Below are positions 1 to 7,745 of a stretch of 64,000 bases of DNA, in pieces. Under the pieces are notes generated by a model. The model was not told where the DNA came from. It saw only the letters and a program-made list of their open reading frames with translations, and did not search any database. Position numbers and translations under genes: made by a program. Every line of letters begins with the position of its first letter. The first letter of the stretch is position 1. This DNA is from SFLA01 sp045595785 (GTDB lineage: Bacteria; Bacillota; Clostridia; Oscillospirales; CAG-382), in assembly GCA_045595785.1 (NCBI GenBank), contig JAZOBE010000013.1:1-64000 (forward strand), in the 5' to 3' direction.

Positions 1-432
1 CGCATCGGTAATAGGTGTATGATCCTCGGTTTTCGGAATGACCGTCTGTGCTACGAGTACCTTGTTACACACGGAACAATGGCTACCCTCGGTCAAGCCC
101 GTATCTTTACAAGTTGCAGAAACCGCTATATCGGCAACAATGGCATGAGTTTCACTCTTGGAAATAACTTCTTCCTCTGCCTCTGCGCAAATACTACAAG
201 ATCTAACTCGCTTACCTTCTTCTTTGCAAGTTGCTTCTTTAACAGTATTCCACTCTCCAAAAGTGTGCTGACAATCGATAGGAGCATCAGTTGCATCGCT
301 ATCATCACTTGTTCCTTCGACTGCTTGTTGGTTGCTATCAATCGGCGGATTGTTATCTGTGCTATCGCACGATGATAAAACAAACAGGCAAATAAAAGAT
401 AAAGCCAAAATTATAAATATGAGCTTTTTCAT
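1..432 (-). CDS. Lipoprotein with Cys/His-containing repeats, 3' truncated by window edge
   Basis: The frame is open from an ATG at 432 to the window edge (144 codons visible), and an AGGAGA ribosome binding site lies just upstream. The N-terminus is a lipoprotein signal peptide: basic MKK, a hydrophobic stretch, then the lipobox LSSC. A short Ser/Asp/Thr-rich linker follows. After it come repeats of a pattern H-F-x-W-x-x-V-K-x-A-T-C, then E-G-x-R-x-x-S-C-x-x-C, and again A-T-C-K-x-x-G with C-x-x-C. These ~45-residue Cys-rich repeats are common in surface proteins of Clostridia. The protein is probably membrane anchored and exported. The function and the full number of repeats cannot be seen, because the gene continues to the left. 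Confidence 0.8.
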   Translation of the reverse strand, partial: MKKLIFIILALSFICLFVLSSCDSTDNNPPIDSNQQAVEGTSDDSDATDAPIDCQHTFGEWNTVKEATCKEEGKRVRSCSICAEAEEEVISKSETHAIVADIAVSATCKDTGLTEGSHCSVCNKVLVAQTVIPKTEDHTPITDA

Positions 433-628
433 AAATGTCTCTCCTAGTATAACAAAATCATTACATCATAATTATATCATATTTTCTGATGTTTTTCAAT
501 ATTTGCCGTAAAAATAACAAGGTAAAGGTTCATTTCCGGTACTTTGCCCGAAAGCGCCTATTGGCATCTTTTTATTTGCCTCAAAATCCGATTTTCAAAA
601 AAGCGAGAAAAACGGCGAAAAACGAAGA

Positions 629-655
629 AAGCCCGAGAAAATCTCGGGTTTTCTG
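629..655. terminator. Hairpin terminator downstream of tRNA array
   Basis: Arms CCCGAGA (632-638) and TCTCGGG (642-648) with a 3-base loop. The minus-strand side is followed by a T-rich stretch, so it can end the five-tRNA transcript. The plus side also has TTTT. The rest of 433-682 holds no gene that I can see. Confidence 0.55.
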
Positions 656-682
656 TTTGGCATCTTTTTTGTCAAGACGCAT

Positions 683-757
<75 letters not shown>

Positions 758-768
758 GTAAATATTTT

Positions 769-792
769 CCCCGCGAAAATATATTCGCGGGG
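769..792 (-). other. Intergenic hairpin between tRNA-Cys and tRNA-Gly
   Basis: Perfect 9-bp arms CCCCGCGAA (769-777) and TTCGCGGGG (784-792) with a 6-base loop. On the transcribed strand it is followed by AAAATATTT, not a strong U-tract. It may be a processing signal or a leaky terminator inside the array. Confidence 0.5.
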
Positions 793-796
793 ATGT

Positions 797-872
797 TGGA
801 GCGGATTACGGGGCTCGAACCCGCCACCTCGACCTTGGCAAGGTCGCGCTCTACCAAATGAGCTAAATCCGC
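797..872 (-). tRNA. tRNA-Gly (GCC), copy 1
   Basis: Acceptor GCGGATT, anticodon loop TTGCCAA (GCC), TTCGAGC T-loop, U73 and encoded CCA. It is identical base for base to the second copy at 987-1062. Confidence 0.95.
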
Positions 873-907
873 AGGTGGTCTGTTTTTTAACTTAAACAGA
901 CAAAAAG

Positions 908-983
<76 letters not shown>

Positions 984-986
984 GTG

Positions 987-1062
987 TGGAGCGGATTACG
1001 GGGCTCGAACCCGCCACCTCGACCTTGGCAAGGTCGCGCTCTACCAAATGAGCTAAATCCGC
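987..1062 (-). tRNA. tRNA-Gly (GCC), copy 2
   Basis: Exact duplicate of the tRNA-Gly at 797-872, with anticodon GCC and encoded CCA. Only 3 bases separate it from tRNA-Phe. Confidence 0.95.
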
Positions 1063-1068
1063 ATAAAG

Positions 1069-1145
1069 TGGCGATCCGGATGGGGCTCGAACCCACGACC
1101 TCCAGCGTGACAGGCTGGCGTTCTAACCAACTGAACTACCGGACC
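1069..1145 (-). tRNA. tRNA-Asp (GTC)
   Basis: Acceptor GGTCCGG/CCGGATC, anticodon loop CTGTCAC (GTC), G73 and encoded CCA. It is the first tRNA of the array, next to the promoter. Confidence 0.95.
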
Positions 1146-1177
1146 ACTTTTAAGTGTGCGCCTCAGCGCGCTTGCTT

Positions 1178-1206
1178 ATAATAACACATCTTTTTCAATT
1201 TTGCAA
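1178..1206 (-). promoter_or_regulatory. Sigma-A promoter of the tRNA array
   Basis: On the minus strand: -35 TTGCAA (1201-1206), 17-bp spacer, -10 TATTAT (1178-1183) preceded by TG (extended -10). It reads into tRNA-Asp. Confidence 0.65.
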
Positions 1207-1241
1207 TACCTTTTTTCAAAAAAATCAAAATTTTCTTTACA

Positions 1242-1270
1242 TTGACAAAACTATACCCCTTTGATATAAT
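1242..1270 (+). promoter_or_regulatory. Consensus sigma-A promoter with extended -10
   Basis: TTGACA (1242-1247), exactly 17 bp, TATAAT (1265-1270), with TG one base before the -10. A start about 7 bases after the -10 falls at 1276-1278, on the first base of the AGGAGG ribosome binding site (1277-1282). The mRNA would then begin with its Shine-Dalgarno sequence. Confidence 0.85.
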
Positions 1271-1289
1271 AATTTTAGGAGGAATGACC

Positions 1290-1733
1290 GTGAAGAACAA
1301 GAAAAATCTAATTATTATTTGCGTAGTTGCCGTTATTTTGGTTGCAGGTATCACTACAATGGCGGTTATTGGACGAAGCGGAGCAGGAACTTCTGTTGCA
1401 GCGGCTACAAAATATTTGGAAGCTTCAATGCGTTATGACGCACGCGGCATGGCAACGGTAGCTTCTGACGAACAACGCCAGATACTTTATAATACCGGCG
1501 AGATACCTACGGTTAATCAATTGGAAAAAGCGCTGAAGATCAGTTATGACGGTGTCCCCACCGGATATGAAGGCAAAAAGATCACCTTTACCGTTGTAGA
1601 TGAATATGAAGATGGAAACGTAGGCTATGTAAAGTTAAACGTATACGTTGACGGCGTTAAAAAGTTTACCAGAGCCTGTGCAACTGTCAAGGTTGATGGC
1701 AGATGGTATTATAACGGACAACCGGAGGAATAA
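1290..1733 (+). CDS. Single-pass membrane-anchored protein of unknown function
   Basis: Predicted 147-residue protein with a basic N-terminus, one hydrophobic segment (about residues 6-27), and an extracytoplasmic domain of about 115 residues ending in W-Y-Y-N-G. I chose the GTG at 1290 because AGGAGG at 1277-1282 lies 7 bases before it. The ATG at 1284 is too close to the AGGAGG, and the upstream ATG at 1242 lies inside the promoter. The soluble part resembles small NTF2-like or lipoprotein-type domains in general shape only, and I assign no function. The next gene starts 3 bases after its stop, so the two form an operon. Confidence 0.75.
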   Translation: MKNKKNLIIICVVAVILVAGITTMAVIGRSGAGTSVAAATKYLEASMRYDARGMATVASDEQRQILYNTGEIPTVNQLEKALKISYDGVPTGYEGKKITFTVVDEYEDGNVGYVKLNVYVDGVKKFTRACATVKVDGRWYYNGQPEE

Positions 1734-1736
1734 ATT

Positions 1737-3254
1737 ATGACCTACACAAGCGATAACGGAAAAGCAAAAATCATATTTAACAAAGAAAACTATTCACTTA
1801 ATAACCAGCCCTTTGATAATACTTTTTCCACCGACACGATTGTAATCAAAGAAGAAAGTAACGCTCCGGTTAAAATTGAATGCAAAAAGCGGCTTGGTGG
1901 TACATACGTATACTGTAATAATCCCGAAATGCTTGCGGCGCAGGATATAAACACTGTCCTCATGGAGGATAAACACCTGTCCGGTGATGTAGTTTTCACA
2001 TTTGAAAACAGTAACCATACAGGCGTGGATCTGAGACTGGGATACCGACTTTACAATAATTCCGGTAAAGACGCAACTGTAACAGTCACCAATATAGGTG
2101 TTCAATGGGAAGGCGAATGGCTTGGACAAAAGGAATGGAGCGATTATTATTCACTGAAATTCGACCTGCCTCACGATTATTTTATGGAAAACGGTGATGT
2201 GCACCCTGCTTACTTTGGTTGCGATTTTATAGACTATACCCCTGCCGTTTATGTTCCACAAAGCATTATCGTTCCCAACGGAGAATATATCTACGTTATG
2301 GGCGGCACTTCTGAAGATTCTTACGATGGTTTTACTGCGGGAGATACCGGAGATAAATACCTCAGAGTCGGAAAATGCGGAAACGGTGTTGTTAAATTCA
2401 ACATAGACGGCGAAATGGTAGGCTCTTTTCTCTGTTATACCGACGCATCTGCTGTGCCCTACGGCACTAAGCAGCAAGGCTATATAATTGCTCGTGACGG
2501 AAAGAATTATTCGGCTCAGTACAAAGGCACGGATCATACTGCCGGTCTTATTGAGACGGAAGCCGTTTTTATTTCCGGAAATTCTACACCTGACGGTCCG
2601 CTTCCGATTACATATGATTTCTGGTCAGACAAAAATTGCACCCAAAAGAATAAGCCATTTCAGCTTTATGAACGCGAGAAATACACATACAACGGAAACA
2701 GCTGGCATTGTGCCATAAACCCAAACGGAAACGACAGATATATCGGCACCGATATGATGGTATTTGAAAGCTTTGATATTGACGGAAATCCGATAATAAT
2801 TGATAATGACCGTGCTGACGGCGCCGGCAATCCGGCCAATACAGGAAACTGGATGATTCAATACACCGATAACCTAACTTTTGTTAATTCAAGTGACTCA
2901 AAAAAGCGATTCAGCGTTTATAAAAAAGGTTCTATAAGTGGTGTACTTGCTACCATTGTAAGAGATACTGCCGGCAACGTTAAGAGAGCATATATGAACG
3001 TTCAGCCCTATTCTTTTAATTCTCCGGAAGAGGCATTTGCAGGCATAGACAAAGGTGGGCTTGTTCTCTCAGAAGGCAGATATTGGCCATGCGTTGAAGA
3101 TGGAAAGCCCTATCCTGAAGTGCTGGAAGAGCGCACCTTAATATACGAAACCGTGCTTGAGCCTAAATCTGCGTCGCGTATAAGTATTGATGCGATTATT
3201 CTCGCAAATTCCTGCGGAGGACTTGAAACCAAGGTAATTTCCGAAACTTTATAA
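1737..3254 (+). CDS. Conserved hypothetical protein, cytosolic or unconventionally exported
   Basis: Encodes 505 residues. GGAGG lies just before the ATG, overlapping the end of the upstream gene. No signal peptide or membrane segment is visible. The sequence is rich in Asn, Asp, Gly, Tyr and beta-forming residues throughout, which suggests an all-beta multi-domain architecture, as in carbohydrate-binding or surface-layer type proteins. I do not recognise the family. Co-transcription with a membrane-anchored protein suggests a joint role, perhaps at the cell surface, but an export signal is lacking. Confidence 0.75.
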   Translation: MTYTSDNGKAKIIFNKENYSLNNQPFDNTFSTDTIVIKEESNAPVKIECKKRLGGTYVYCNNPEMLAAQDINTVLMEDKHLSGDVVFTFENSNHTGVDLRLGYRLYNNSGKDATVTVTNIGVQWEGEWLGQKEWSDYYSLKFDLPHDYFMENGDVHPAYFGCDFIDYTPAVYVPQSIIVPNGEYIYVMGGTSEDSYDGFTAGDTGDKYLRVGKCGNGVVKFNIDGEMVGSFLCYTDASAVPYGTKQQGYIIARDGKNYSAQYKGTDHTAGLIETEAVFISGNSTPDGPLPITYDFWSDKNCTQKNKPFQLYEREKYTYNGNSWHCAINPNGNDRYIGTDMMVFESFDIDGNPIIIDNDRADGAGNPANTGNWMIQYTDNLTFVNSSDSKKRFSVYKKGSISGVLATIVRDTAGNVKRAYMNVQPYSFNSPEEAFAGIDKGGLVLSEGRYWPCVEDGKPYPEVLEERTLIYETVLEPKSASRISIDAIILANSCGGLETKVISETL

Positions 3255-3261
3255 AAAGCAA

Positions 3262-3294
3262 CAGCGGCTTGTAGCACACAAGTCGCTGTTTTTT
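3262..3294 (+). terminator. Rho-independent terminator, probably bidirectional
   Basis: 11-bp stem (3262-3272 with 3278-3288, one G-T pair), 5-base loop, then six T. The other strand has TTTTTAT after the stem, so it can also serve the convergent PAP2 gene. Confidence 0.88.
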
Positions 3295-3296
3295 CA

Positions 3297-3956
3297 TTAA
3301 TATGCTTTTTTGGTTTTTCTGAAAAACAAAACGTAAGATAAAACGCACCAAGGAAGTGCTGCAAAAAGATCGATAATGGAATGCTGCTTCATAAATACGG
3401 TTGAAAAGCAGATGAAAACAGCTGAAATTATATTAAATATACGCCATCCAACTACCTTATATCGTTGTGTGTGCAGACGGGCGCTCAATGCTGCAAGAGT
3501 GCCGACGACGTGTAACGATGGGCAAACGTTGGTATTAGTATCAAAATCGTAAAACGCGGCAACAAGATCTGTAAAAATATTGTCTCTGGGAAAATCCACA
3601 GGACGAAGCTCTTGGCTGGTAGGAAAAAGAAAATATATAACGGTTGCTGCCGAGTATGTAAGAATAACAAACTTCATCATACGTTTGAAGTTATCAACGT
3701 CAAAGAAGAAAGTATAAGCTATCGTGCCTATCAGATACAAAAACCAATAAACGTACGGAATATAAAAGAACTCGTTAAAAGGAATCAAATCATCGAGTTT
3801 ACAGTAAACGGGTTGAAAATCTGCAGGATAAAATAATTCAAGATAATAAAAAATAATACCGAATATCGGCCAAAATATCAGCCAAAAAACATGTTTGTAT
3901 TCCTGTACGTTAAGCTTTCCGTCTTTAATAACAGGAGACGGAGTTTTCACAGACAT
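3297..3956 (-). CDS. PAP2-superfamily integral membrane protein
   Basis: 219 residues with about six hydrophobic segments. Two PAP2 signature pieces are visible: C-P-S-L-H-V in the middle and K-Q-H-S-I-I-D near the C-terminus, which supply the conserved His residues and Asp of this phosphatase/phosphotransferase fold. Family members remove or transfer phosphate on lipid substrates at the membrane; the substrate here is unknown. The layout resembles the inositolphosphotransferase-like (Aur1/Ipt1) branch of bacterial PAP2 proteins. GAGGAG lies just upstream of the ATG. It converges on the unit at 1290-3254 and shares its terminator. Confidence 0.8.
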   Translation of the reverse strand: MSVKTPSPVIKDGKLNVQEYKHVFWLIFWPIFGIIFYYLELFYPADFQPVYCKLDDLIPFNEFFYIPYVYWFLYLIGTIAYTFFFDVDNFKRMMKFVILTYSAATVIYFLFPTSQELRPVDFPRDNIFTDLVAAFYDFDTNTNVCPSLHVVGTLAALSARLHTQRYKVVGWRIFNIISAVFICFSTVFMKQHSIIDLFAALPWCVLSYVLFFRKTKKAY

Positions 3957-4040
3957 GATACATCTCCTCTCATATAGTCAAAACACGTAGAGTATTATCA
4001 GCCAAAAGAACCAATTTGTCAAGTGCTTTATGTTTTTAAA

Positions 4041-4071
4041 TAAAAAGACCCGTCTATTTCTAGACAGGTCT
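4041..4071 (-). terminator. Terminator of the tRNA-Thr/CAU tRNA transcript
   Basis: 11-bp stem (4046-4056 with 4061-4071, one G-T pair) closed by a GAAA tetraloop on the transcribed strand, then TTTTTA. It starts 2 bases after the CCA end of tRNA-Thr. Confidence 0.88.
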
Positions 4072-4072
4072 G

Positions 4073-4148
4073 TGGAGCTGATGACGGGAGTCGAACCCGT
4101 GACCTCATCCTTACCAAGGATGTGCGCTACCTACTGTGCCACATCAGC
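4073..4148 (-). tRNA. tRNA-Thr (GGT)
   Basis: Acceptor GCTGATG/CATCAGC, anticodon loop TTGGTAA (GGT), T-loop GTTCGAC, U73 and encoded CCA. It is the second gene of a two-tRNA unit. Confidence 0.95.
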
Positions 4149-4161
4149 ATATATAATTGTG

Positions 4162-4238
4162 TGGTGGGCCATCAGGGACTCGAACCCCGGACCGACCGGT
4201 TATGAGCCGGTTGCTCTAACCAACTGAGCTAATGGCCC
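4162..4238 (-). tRNA. CAU-anticodon tRNA (elongator Met or lysidine-modified Ile2)
   Basis: Acceptor GGGCCAT, anticodon loop CTCATAA (CAT), A73 and encoded CCA. The acceptor lacks the C1-A72 mismatch of an initiator tRNA. C4-G69 and C5-G68 are positions that help TilS recognise tRNA-Ile2 in E. coli, so Ile2 is favoured slightly, but elongator Met cannot be excluded. Confidence 0.85.
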
Positions 4239-4286
4239 ACATAGAATGCACCGCTACTTAACTCGGCTCTCGCCGACAGCTTGGTT

Positions 4287-4315
4287 ATTCTATCACACCA
4301 AAGGCAGTTTGTCAA
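4287..4315 (-). promoter_or_regulatory. Sigma-A promoter of the two-tRNA unit
   Basis: Minus strand: TTGACA (4310-4315), 17 bp, TAGAAT (4287-4292) with an extended TG. It reads into the CAU tRNA about 50 bases downstream. Confidence 0.8.
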
Positions 4316-4437
4316 GTACTTTTTTACGAATACTTTACTATTTTTTAATGTATTTTTTCTTTCTTTAAAAAACGTCTCATTATTGGGCGCAAAAATTTCG
4401 GTGAACGCAATACGATTATCTTCAAATTAGCTCCCCC

Positions 4438-4590
4438 CTATTTACATAACAACATAATTCCGCCGGCAACAGCAACCAACGCTACAGCAAGGCATACTGC
4501 CGACCATGGCAACAAGCAGGCGGTAATTATACCGGCTCCGTACGCAACAATACAACCGCCGGCTGCCTTACGATTGCCGCAAGCTTTCAT
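4438..4590 (-). CDS. Small hydrophobic membrane peptide (50 residues)
   Basis: ATG at 4590 preceded by AGAGGTGA, stop TAG at 4438-4440. After a short polar start (M-K-A-C-G-N-R-K) the protein has two hydrophobic stretches rich in Gly, Ala, Ile and Val, separated by a Pro-Trp turn, which suggests a two-helix hairpin in the membrane. Four of its five Cys lie in or at the edges of these stretches. It is transcribed away from the SPOCS gene, whose start is about 105 bases off, so the two share an intergenic region. Small membrane peptides are common beside sporulation genes in Clostridia, but no function can be assigned here. Confidence 0.65.
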   Translation of the reverse strand: MKACGNRKAAGGCIVAYGAGIITACLLPWSAVCLAVALVAVAGGIMLLCK

Positions 4591-4696
4591 TATTCATCAC
4601 CTCTAATACAATTTATGCAAAGAAAAGTTTCATTGGTACTAAACAAGTGATGAAAAGCATAAAATATACCAATAATAAACGAAAGGAAAATTACCA

Positions 4697-6223
4697 ATGG
4701 AGCTTTTCCAAAGAGAAATACCTATTTATAAAAATGTTTTTTGCAGCGATATAGACAGGGAGTACGAAAAAGAACTTATTCTACCTGACTATTGTCCTGA
4801 TATTGTAAGGATAATCAGAATGGATGCAACGCCATACGTTGAAAACAAAACATATAATAACGAAATTTGTACCGTAAGCGGCACATACGTTTATAGCCTT
4901 CTTTACGAAAGCGAATACGATTCGTCCTTAGCCTATGCAACATTTACCGTTCCTTTTGAAGAAAAGATTGACATAAAAGAATACGGAAAAGAAAATGAAA
5001 TTTCAGCTAAGATAACAACAAAACGAATAGGCTGTAAACTGATTAACGCCAGAAAGATATCGGTACGCACAAAAAGCATAATGTCACTAACAGTCAAAGC
5101 CATAAACCGTGTTTCTGTTATTGATACTGCTTCCCTGCCTGAAAACATATTTATTCAAAAAGAGCCTATAACATGGTATGAAACTGAAAAAGAGAAAAAA
5201 TATACTTTCAACTTTGAGGAAAGCTTTACATTAAGTGAAAAATCAACCCCTATCGATGAGAAGATAATGGTTGATCTTTCTGCCGAACAAGCCGAATATA
5301 CTTTTCACGCTGATACAATAAAACTTAAAAGCGCGGTTATATGCAAAATAATTTATAAGGGTGAAGATTCTGATAGATACATTATGTTAACAAGAACCTT
5401 CCCTAATGAAATGACAATTGATGACGTTACTTTTACTGAAGATTCGATAATACGGCCAGAAATATCGGTAAGTAATTTTGATATTATCACAGAAGTTGAT
5501 CCATATGGAGAAAACCGTGTTGTAAACATAAATTACACTTTAAGTATTAAGCTATGTATTAAAGAAAAACAAACATTCGAATATGCGACAGATGCATTTA
5601 CTGCGGGCGCAGAGAGCACAGTTAAAAAATCCTCGTTTTCTACACAAAAAAATGCATCTTCCTTTTCAAAAGCATTTACTGTTGAAAATAAGTTCATGCC
5701 TGAAAACATTCGCTTCACCGAAATACTCGATAGTAACGCTAAGATAATAGACTGTAAAGTTAAAATTACCGATGACGGTATAATCATCAGCGGTGTTTAT
5801 AATTATTCTGTACTTGGAACAACAGAAAATTCATACAAATGCGTCGACCTCACAGGTGAGTTTTTAGAAAAAATTTCTCAAGACAGATATAAATGCGAAT
5901 ATTCAACACACAATTGCCGCATTTTGGAATCTGATTATTCGCTTTCAGCCGACGGAAGTATTAATATACGCTTGAAGATTAGCTGCGATATTGAAACAGA
6001 AAGTATCGTAACGTTTAATGCGGTAACCAACATAGAAGTCAACGAAAACGTGCAAGAAAAAGTCGGATGTCTTATATTCTGTTATCCTGCAGGTGATGAC
6101 AGCTTGTGGAGTATTGCAAAAAAGTACTGTGTCGCTCCTACAGAAATCTCGGAGGGAAATCCCGATTCTTTTAGTCCTGATGGAGAACTCATAGTAAAAG
6201 CACCAATAAGAATAATTAAATAA
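4697..6223 (+). CDS. SPOCS (DUF3794) domain protein with C-terminal LysM-like segment
   Basis: 508 residues. The N-terminus has the SPOCS start pattern, including the L-P-D-Y-C-P-D-I-V-R-I motif at about residues 28-40, and the beta-rich SPOCS pattern recurs further on. The C-terminus (about residues 455-500) reads A-G-D-D-S-L-W-S-I-A-K-K-Y with a following N-P-D, a LysM-type wall-binding segment. Proteins with this architecture (SPOCS repeats plus LysM) occur in spore-forming Clostridia and are linked to spore coat or morphogenesis; the exact role is inferred. It starts with a GGAAA-type site before the ATG. The dipicolinate synthase genes follow 57 bases downstream, which supports a sporulation role. 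Confidence 0.85.
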   Translation: MELFQREIPIYKNVFCSDIDREYEKELILPDYCPDIVRIIRMDATPYVENKTYNNEICTVSGTYVYSLLYESEYDSSLAYATFTVPFEEKIDIKEYGKENEISAKITTKRIGCKLINARKISVRTKSIMSLTVKAINRVSVIDTASLPENIFIQKEPITWYETEKEKKYTFNFEESFTLSEKSTPIDEKIMVDLSAEQAEYTFHADTIKLKSAVICKIIYKGEDSDRYIMLTRTFPNEMTIDDVTFTEDSIIRPEISVSNFDIITEVDPYGENRVVNINYTLSIKLCIKEKQTFEYATDAFTAGAESTVKKSSFSTQKNASSFSKAFTVENKFMPENIRFTEILDSNAKIIDCKVKITDDGIIISGVYNYSVLGTTENSYKCVDLTGEFLEKISQDRYKCEYSTHNCRILESDYSLSADGSINIRLKISCDIETESIVTFNAVTNIEVNENVQEKVGCLIFCYPAGDDSLWSIAKKYCVAPTEISEGNPDSFSPDGELIVKAPIRIIK

Positions 6224-6232
6224 TCAAAACAT

Positions 6233-6278
6233 AAACCCTCCTTTTGTCATAAACTGTTATAAAGACGAAGGAGGGTTT
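6233..6278 (+). promoter_or_regulatory. Inverted repeat that encloses the dpaA ribosome binding site
   Basis: Perfect 11-bp arms (6233-6243 and 6268-6278) around a 24-base loop. The right arm contains AAGGAGGG (6268-6275), the dpaA Shine-Dalgarno sequence, and ends in TTTT. In RNA the structure would hide the ribosome binding site. It may also act as a partial terminator of the SPOCS gene. Confidence 0.7.
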
Positions 6279-6280
6279 TA

Positions 6281-7144
6281 ATGGCGGAAGATAAGATAAC
6301 GGTATTAGGCGGAGATTTACGTTTGATCACCGCAGCAAAATTATTTTCAGATAGTTTCACTGTATACAGCTATGGTTGGGGAAATTTGTCGAAGCAAAAT
6401 AATATTATAGACTGTACAACCGCAAAAGAAGCACTTATACCAAGTAAAATAGTGTTACTTGGTATCCCCTGCTCTAAGGATAACACTTATTTAAACATGC
6501 CGCTGTGCGATGATATAATCAGTCTTGAATATTTGATGGATACACTTCCCTGCGAAACTGTTTTATGTGGCGGCATTCTGCCGGAGATTTTAAAAGATAG
6601 GTTTTACAACCACATAGATTATAGTAAAAACGAATTTTTCCAATACCAAAACGCTCGTCTTACAGCAGAAGCGGCAGTACAAATCGCCGTTGAACAAACA
6701 GATTTTTCATTATGTGACAGCAATTGCCTGATTATAGGAAGCGGACGAATAGCAAAAGCGCTGGCATATATGCTTAAAGCTTATAATTCCGAAATAACTG
6801 TAGTCGCACGAAAAGTATCAGAACGTGAATTTTGGAAGATTTCCGCGGTTAATTCAATTGATTTCCCCGAAATATCCACAGAAATTAAGAATGCAAACAT
6901 TATTTTCAATACGGTACCCGCTCTTATTCTAACACGAGAGCTTCTTGATGTTGTTAAAAACAGTGCAACGATAATTGACCTTGCATCACAACCGGGCGGT
7001 ACGGATTTTAGTTACGCAAATAAAATAGGCATAAAAGTTATACACGCGCTGGCATTACCAGGCAAGACCGCTCCTCTTTCGGCAGGAAAAATTATATATG
7101 AAACCGTAAGTTCACTCCTTAAACAAAAGGAGGTGATAATTTGA
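6281..7144 (+). CDS. dpaA: Dipicolinate synthase subunit A
   Basis: 287 residues. With DpaB it oxidises a lysine-pathway intermediate to dipicolinate, the calcium chelator packed into spore cores; it acts in the mother cell. The C-terminal half has a Rossmann nucleotide-binding motif, I-I-G-S-G-R-I-A-K-A-L at about residues 149-159, and the conserved D-L-A-S-Q-P-G-G-T-D-F near residue 240. Length and motifs match the DpaA/SpoVFA family. The ribosome binding site lies inside an inverted repeat. The stop codon overlaps the dpaB TTG start by four bases (TTGA), which points to coupled translation. Confidence 0.93.
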   Translation: MAEDKITVLGGDLRLITAAKLFSDSFTVYSYGWGNLSKQNNIIDCTTAKEALIPSKIVLLGIPCSKDNTYLNMPLCDDIISLEYLMDTLPCETVLCGGILPEILKDRFYNHIDYSKNEFFQYQNARLTAEAAVQIAVEQTDFSLCDSNCLIIGSGRIAKALAYMLKAYNSEITVVARKVSEREFWKISAVNSIDFPEISTEIKNANIIFNTVPALILTRELLDVVKNSATIIDLASQPGGTDFSYANKIGIKVIHALALPGKTAPLSAGKIIYETVSSLLKQKEVII

Positions 7145-7704
7145 AAATAGTATTTGCTGTATGCGGTTCCTTTTGTAACCATGCTAAAACTTTGGAAGTA
7201 TTGGAAAGCCTGGTTAATGAAGGCAACGATATAACCCCGGTAATATCTGAAATAGTTCGGGATTCGGATACCCGTTTCGGCACCAAAGAAGCTTTCAAGA
7301 CAAGAATAGAAGAGCTTTGCGGAAAAAAAGTTATTTCAACGATAAAGGATGCAGAAGAACTCCTTACGCCGCAAAAATTTGATTTGTTATTGATTTGTCC
7401 CTGCACCGGAAATACACTTGCAAAAATAGCTAACAGTATCACCGATACATCGGTTACTATGACTGCAAAAATATTTTTCCGTAATCGTACGCCAATTCTT
7501 ATTGCTCTTGCAACCAACGATGCATTGGGTATGACGCTCAGAAACATCGGAACACTTGCAATAAGAAAAAACGTATATTTCGTACCTTTGGCACAAGACG
7601 ATCACGTGAAAAAACCAGACTCTTTAGTTTGTAATTTTAATATGGTGAATATTGCCGTAAAAAACTCACTGTTAGGTATACAGACACAACCTTGTTTAGA
7701 TTAA
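7141..7704 (+). CDS. dpaB: Dipicolinate synthase subunit B
   Basis: 187 residues, flavoprotein-like fold. It is the partner of DpaA in dipicolinate formation. The TTG at 7141 has AGGAGGTGA just upstream and overlaps the dpaA stop. Visible family features are the start K-I-V-F-A-V-C-G-S-F-C, the segment L-L-I-C-P-C-T-G-N-T near residue 83, and A-T-N-D-A-L-G near residue 122. The pair is not followed here by asd or dapA homologs as it is in Bacillus. Confidence 0.93.
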   Translation: MKIVFAVCGSFCNHAKTLEVLESLVNEGNDITPVISEIVRDSDTRFGTKEAFKTRIEELCGKKVISTIKDAEELLTPQKFDLLLICPCTGNTLAKIANSITDTSVTMTAKIFFRNRTPILIALATNDALGMTLRNIGTLAIRKNVYFVPLAQDDHVKKPDSLVCNFNMVNIAVKNSLLGIQTQPCLD

Positions 7705-7718
7705 AGCTATTAATAAAA

Positions 7719-7745
7719 ATCCCCGCCTAAAAGCGGGGATAATTT
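7719..7745. terminator. Bidirectional terminator between dpaB and the GHL10 gene
   Basis: 8-bp GC-rich stem (7719-7726 with 7733-7740) and 6-base loop. The minus side is followed by TTTTTATT, the plus side by AATTT. Confidence 0.85.

Noticed and set aside
1242..1289. Longer start of the gene at 1290 (ATG at 1242 or 1284)
   Set aside because: The first lies within the -35 box, and the second is 1 base after AGGAGG, too near for initiation.
4630..4696. Sigma-K-like promoter (CATAAAATA) before the SPOCS gene
   Set aside because: The -10 fits CATA-N3-TA, but the AC element is not at the right distance. Too weak to list as a feature.
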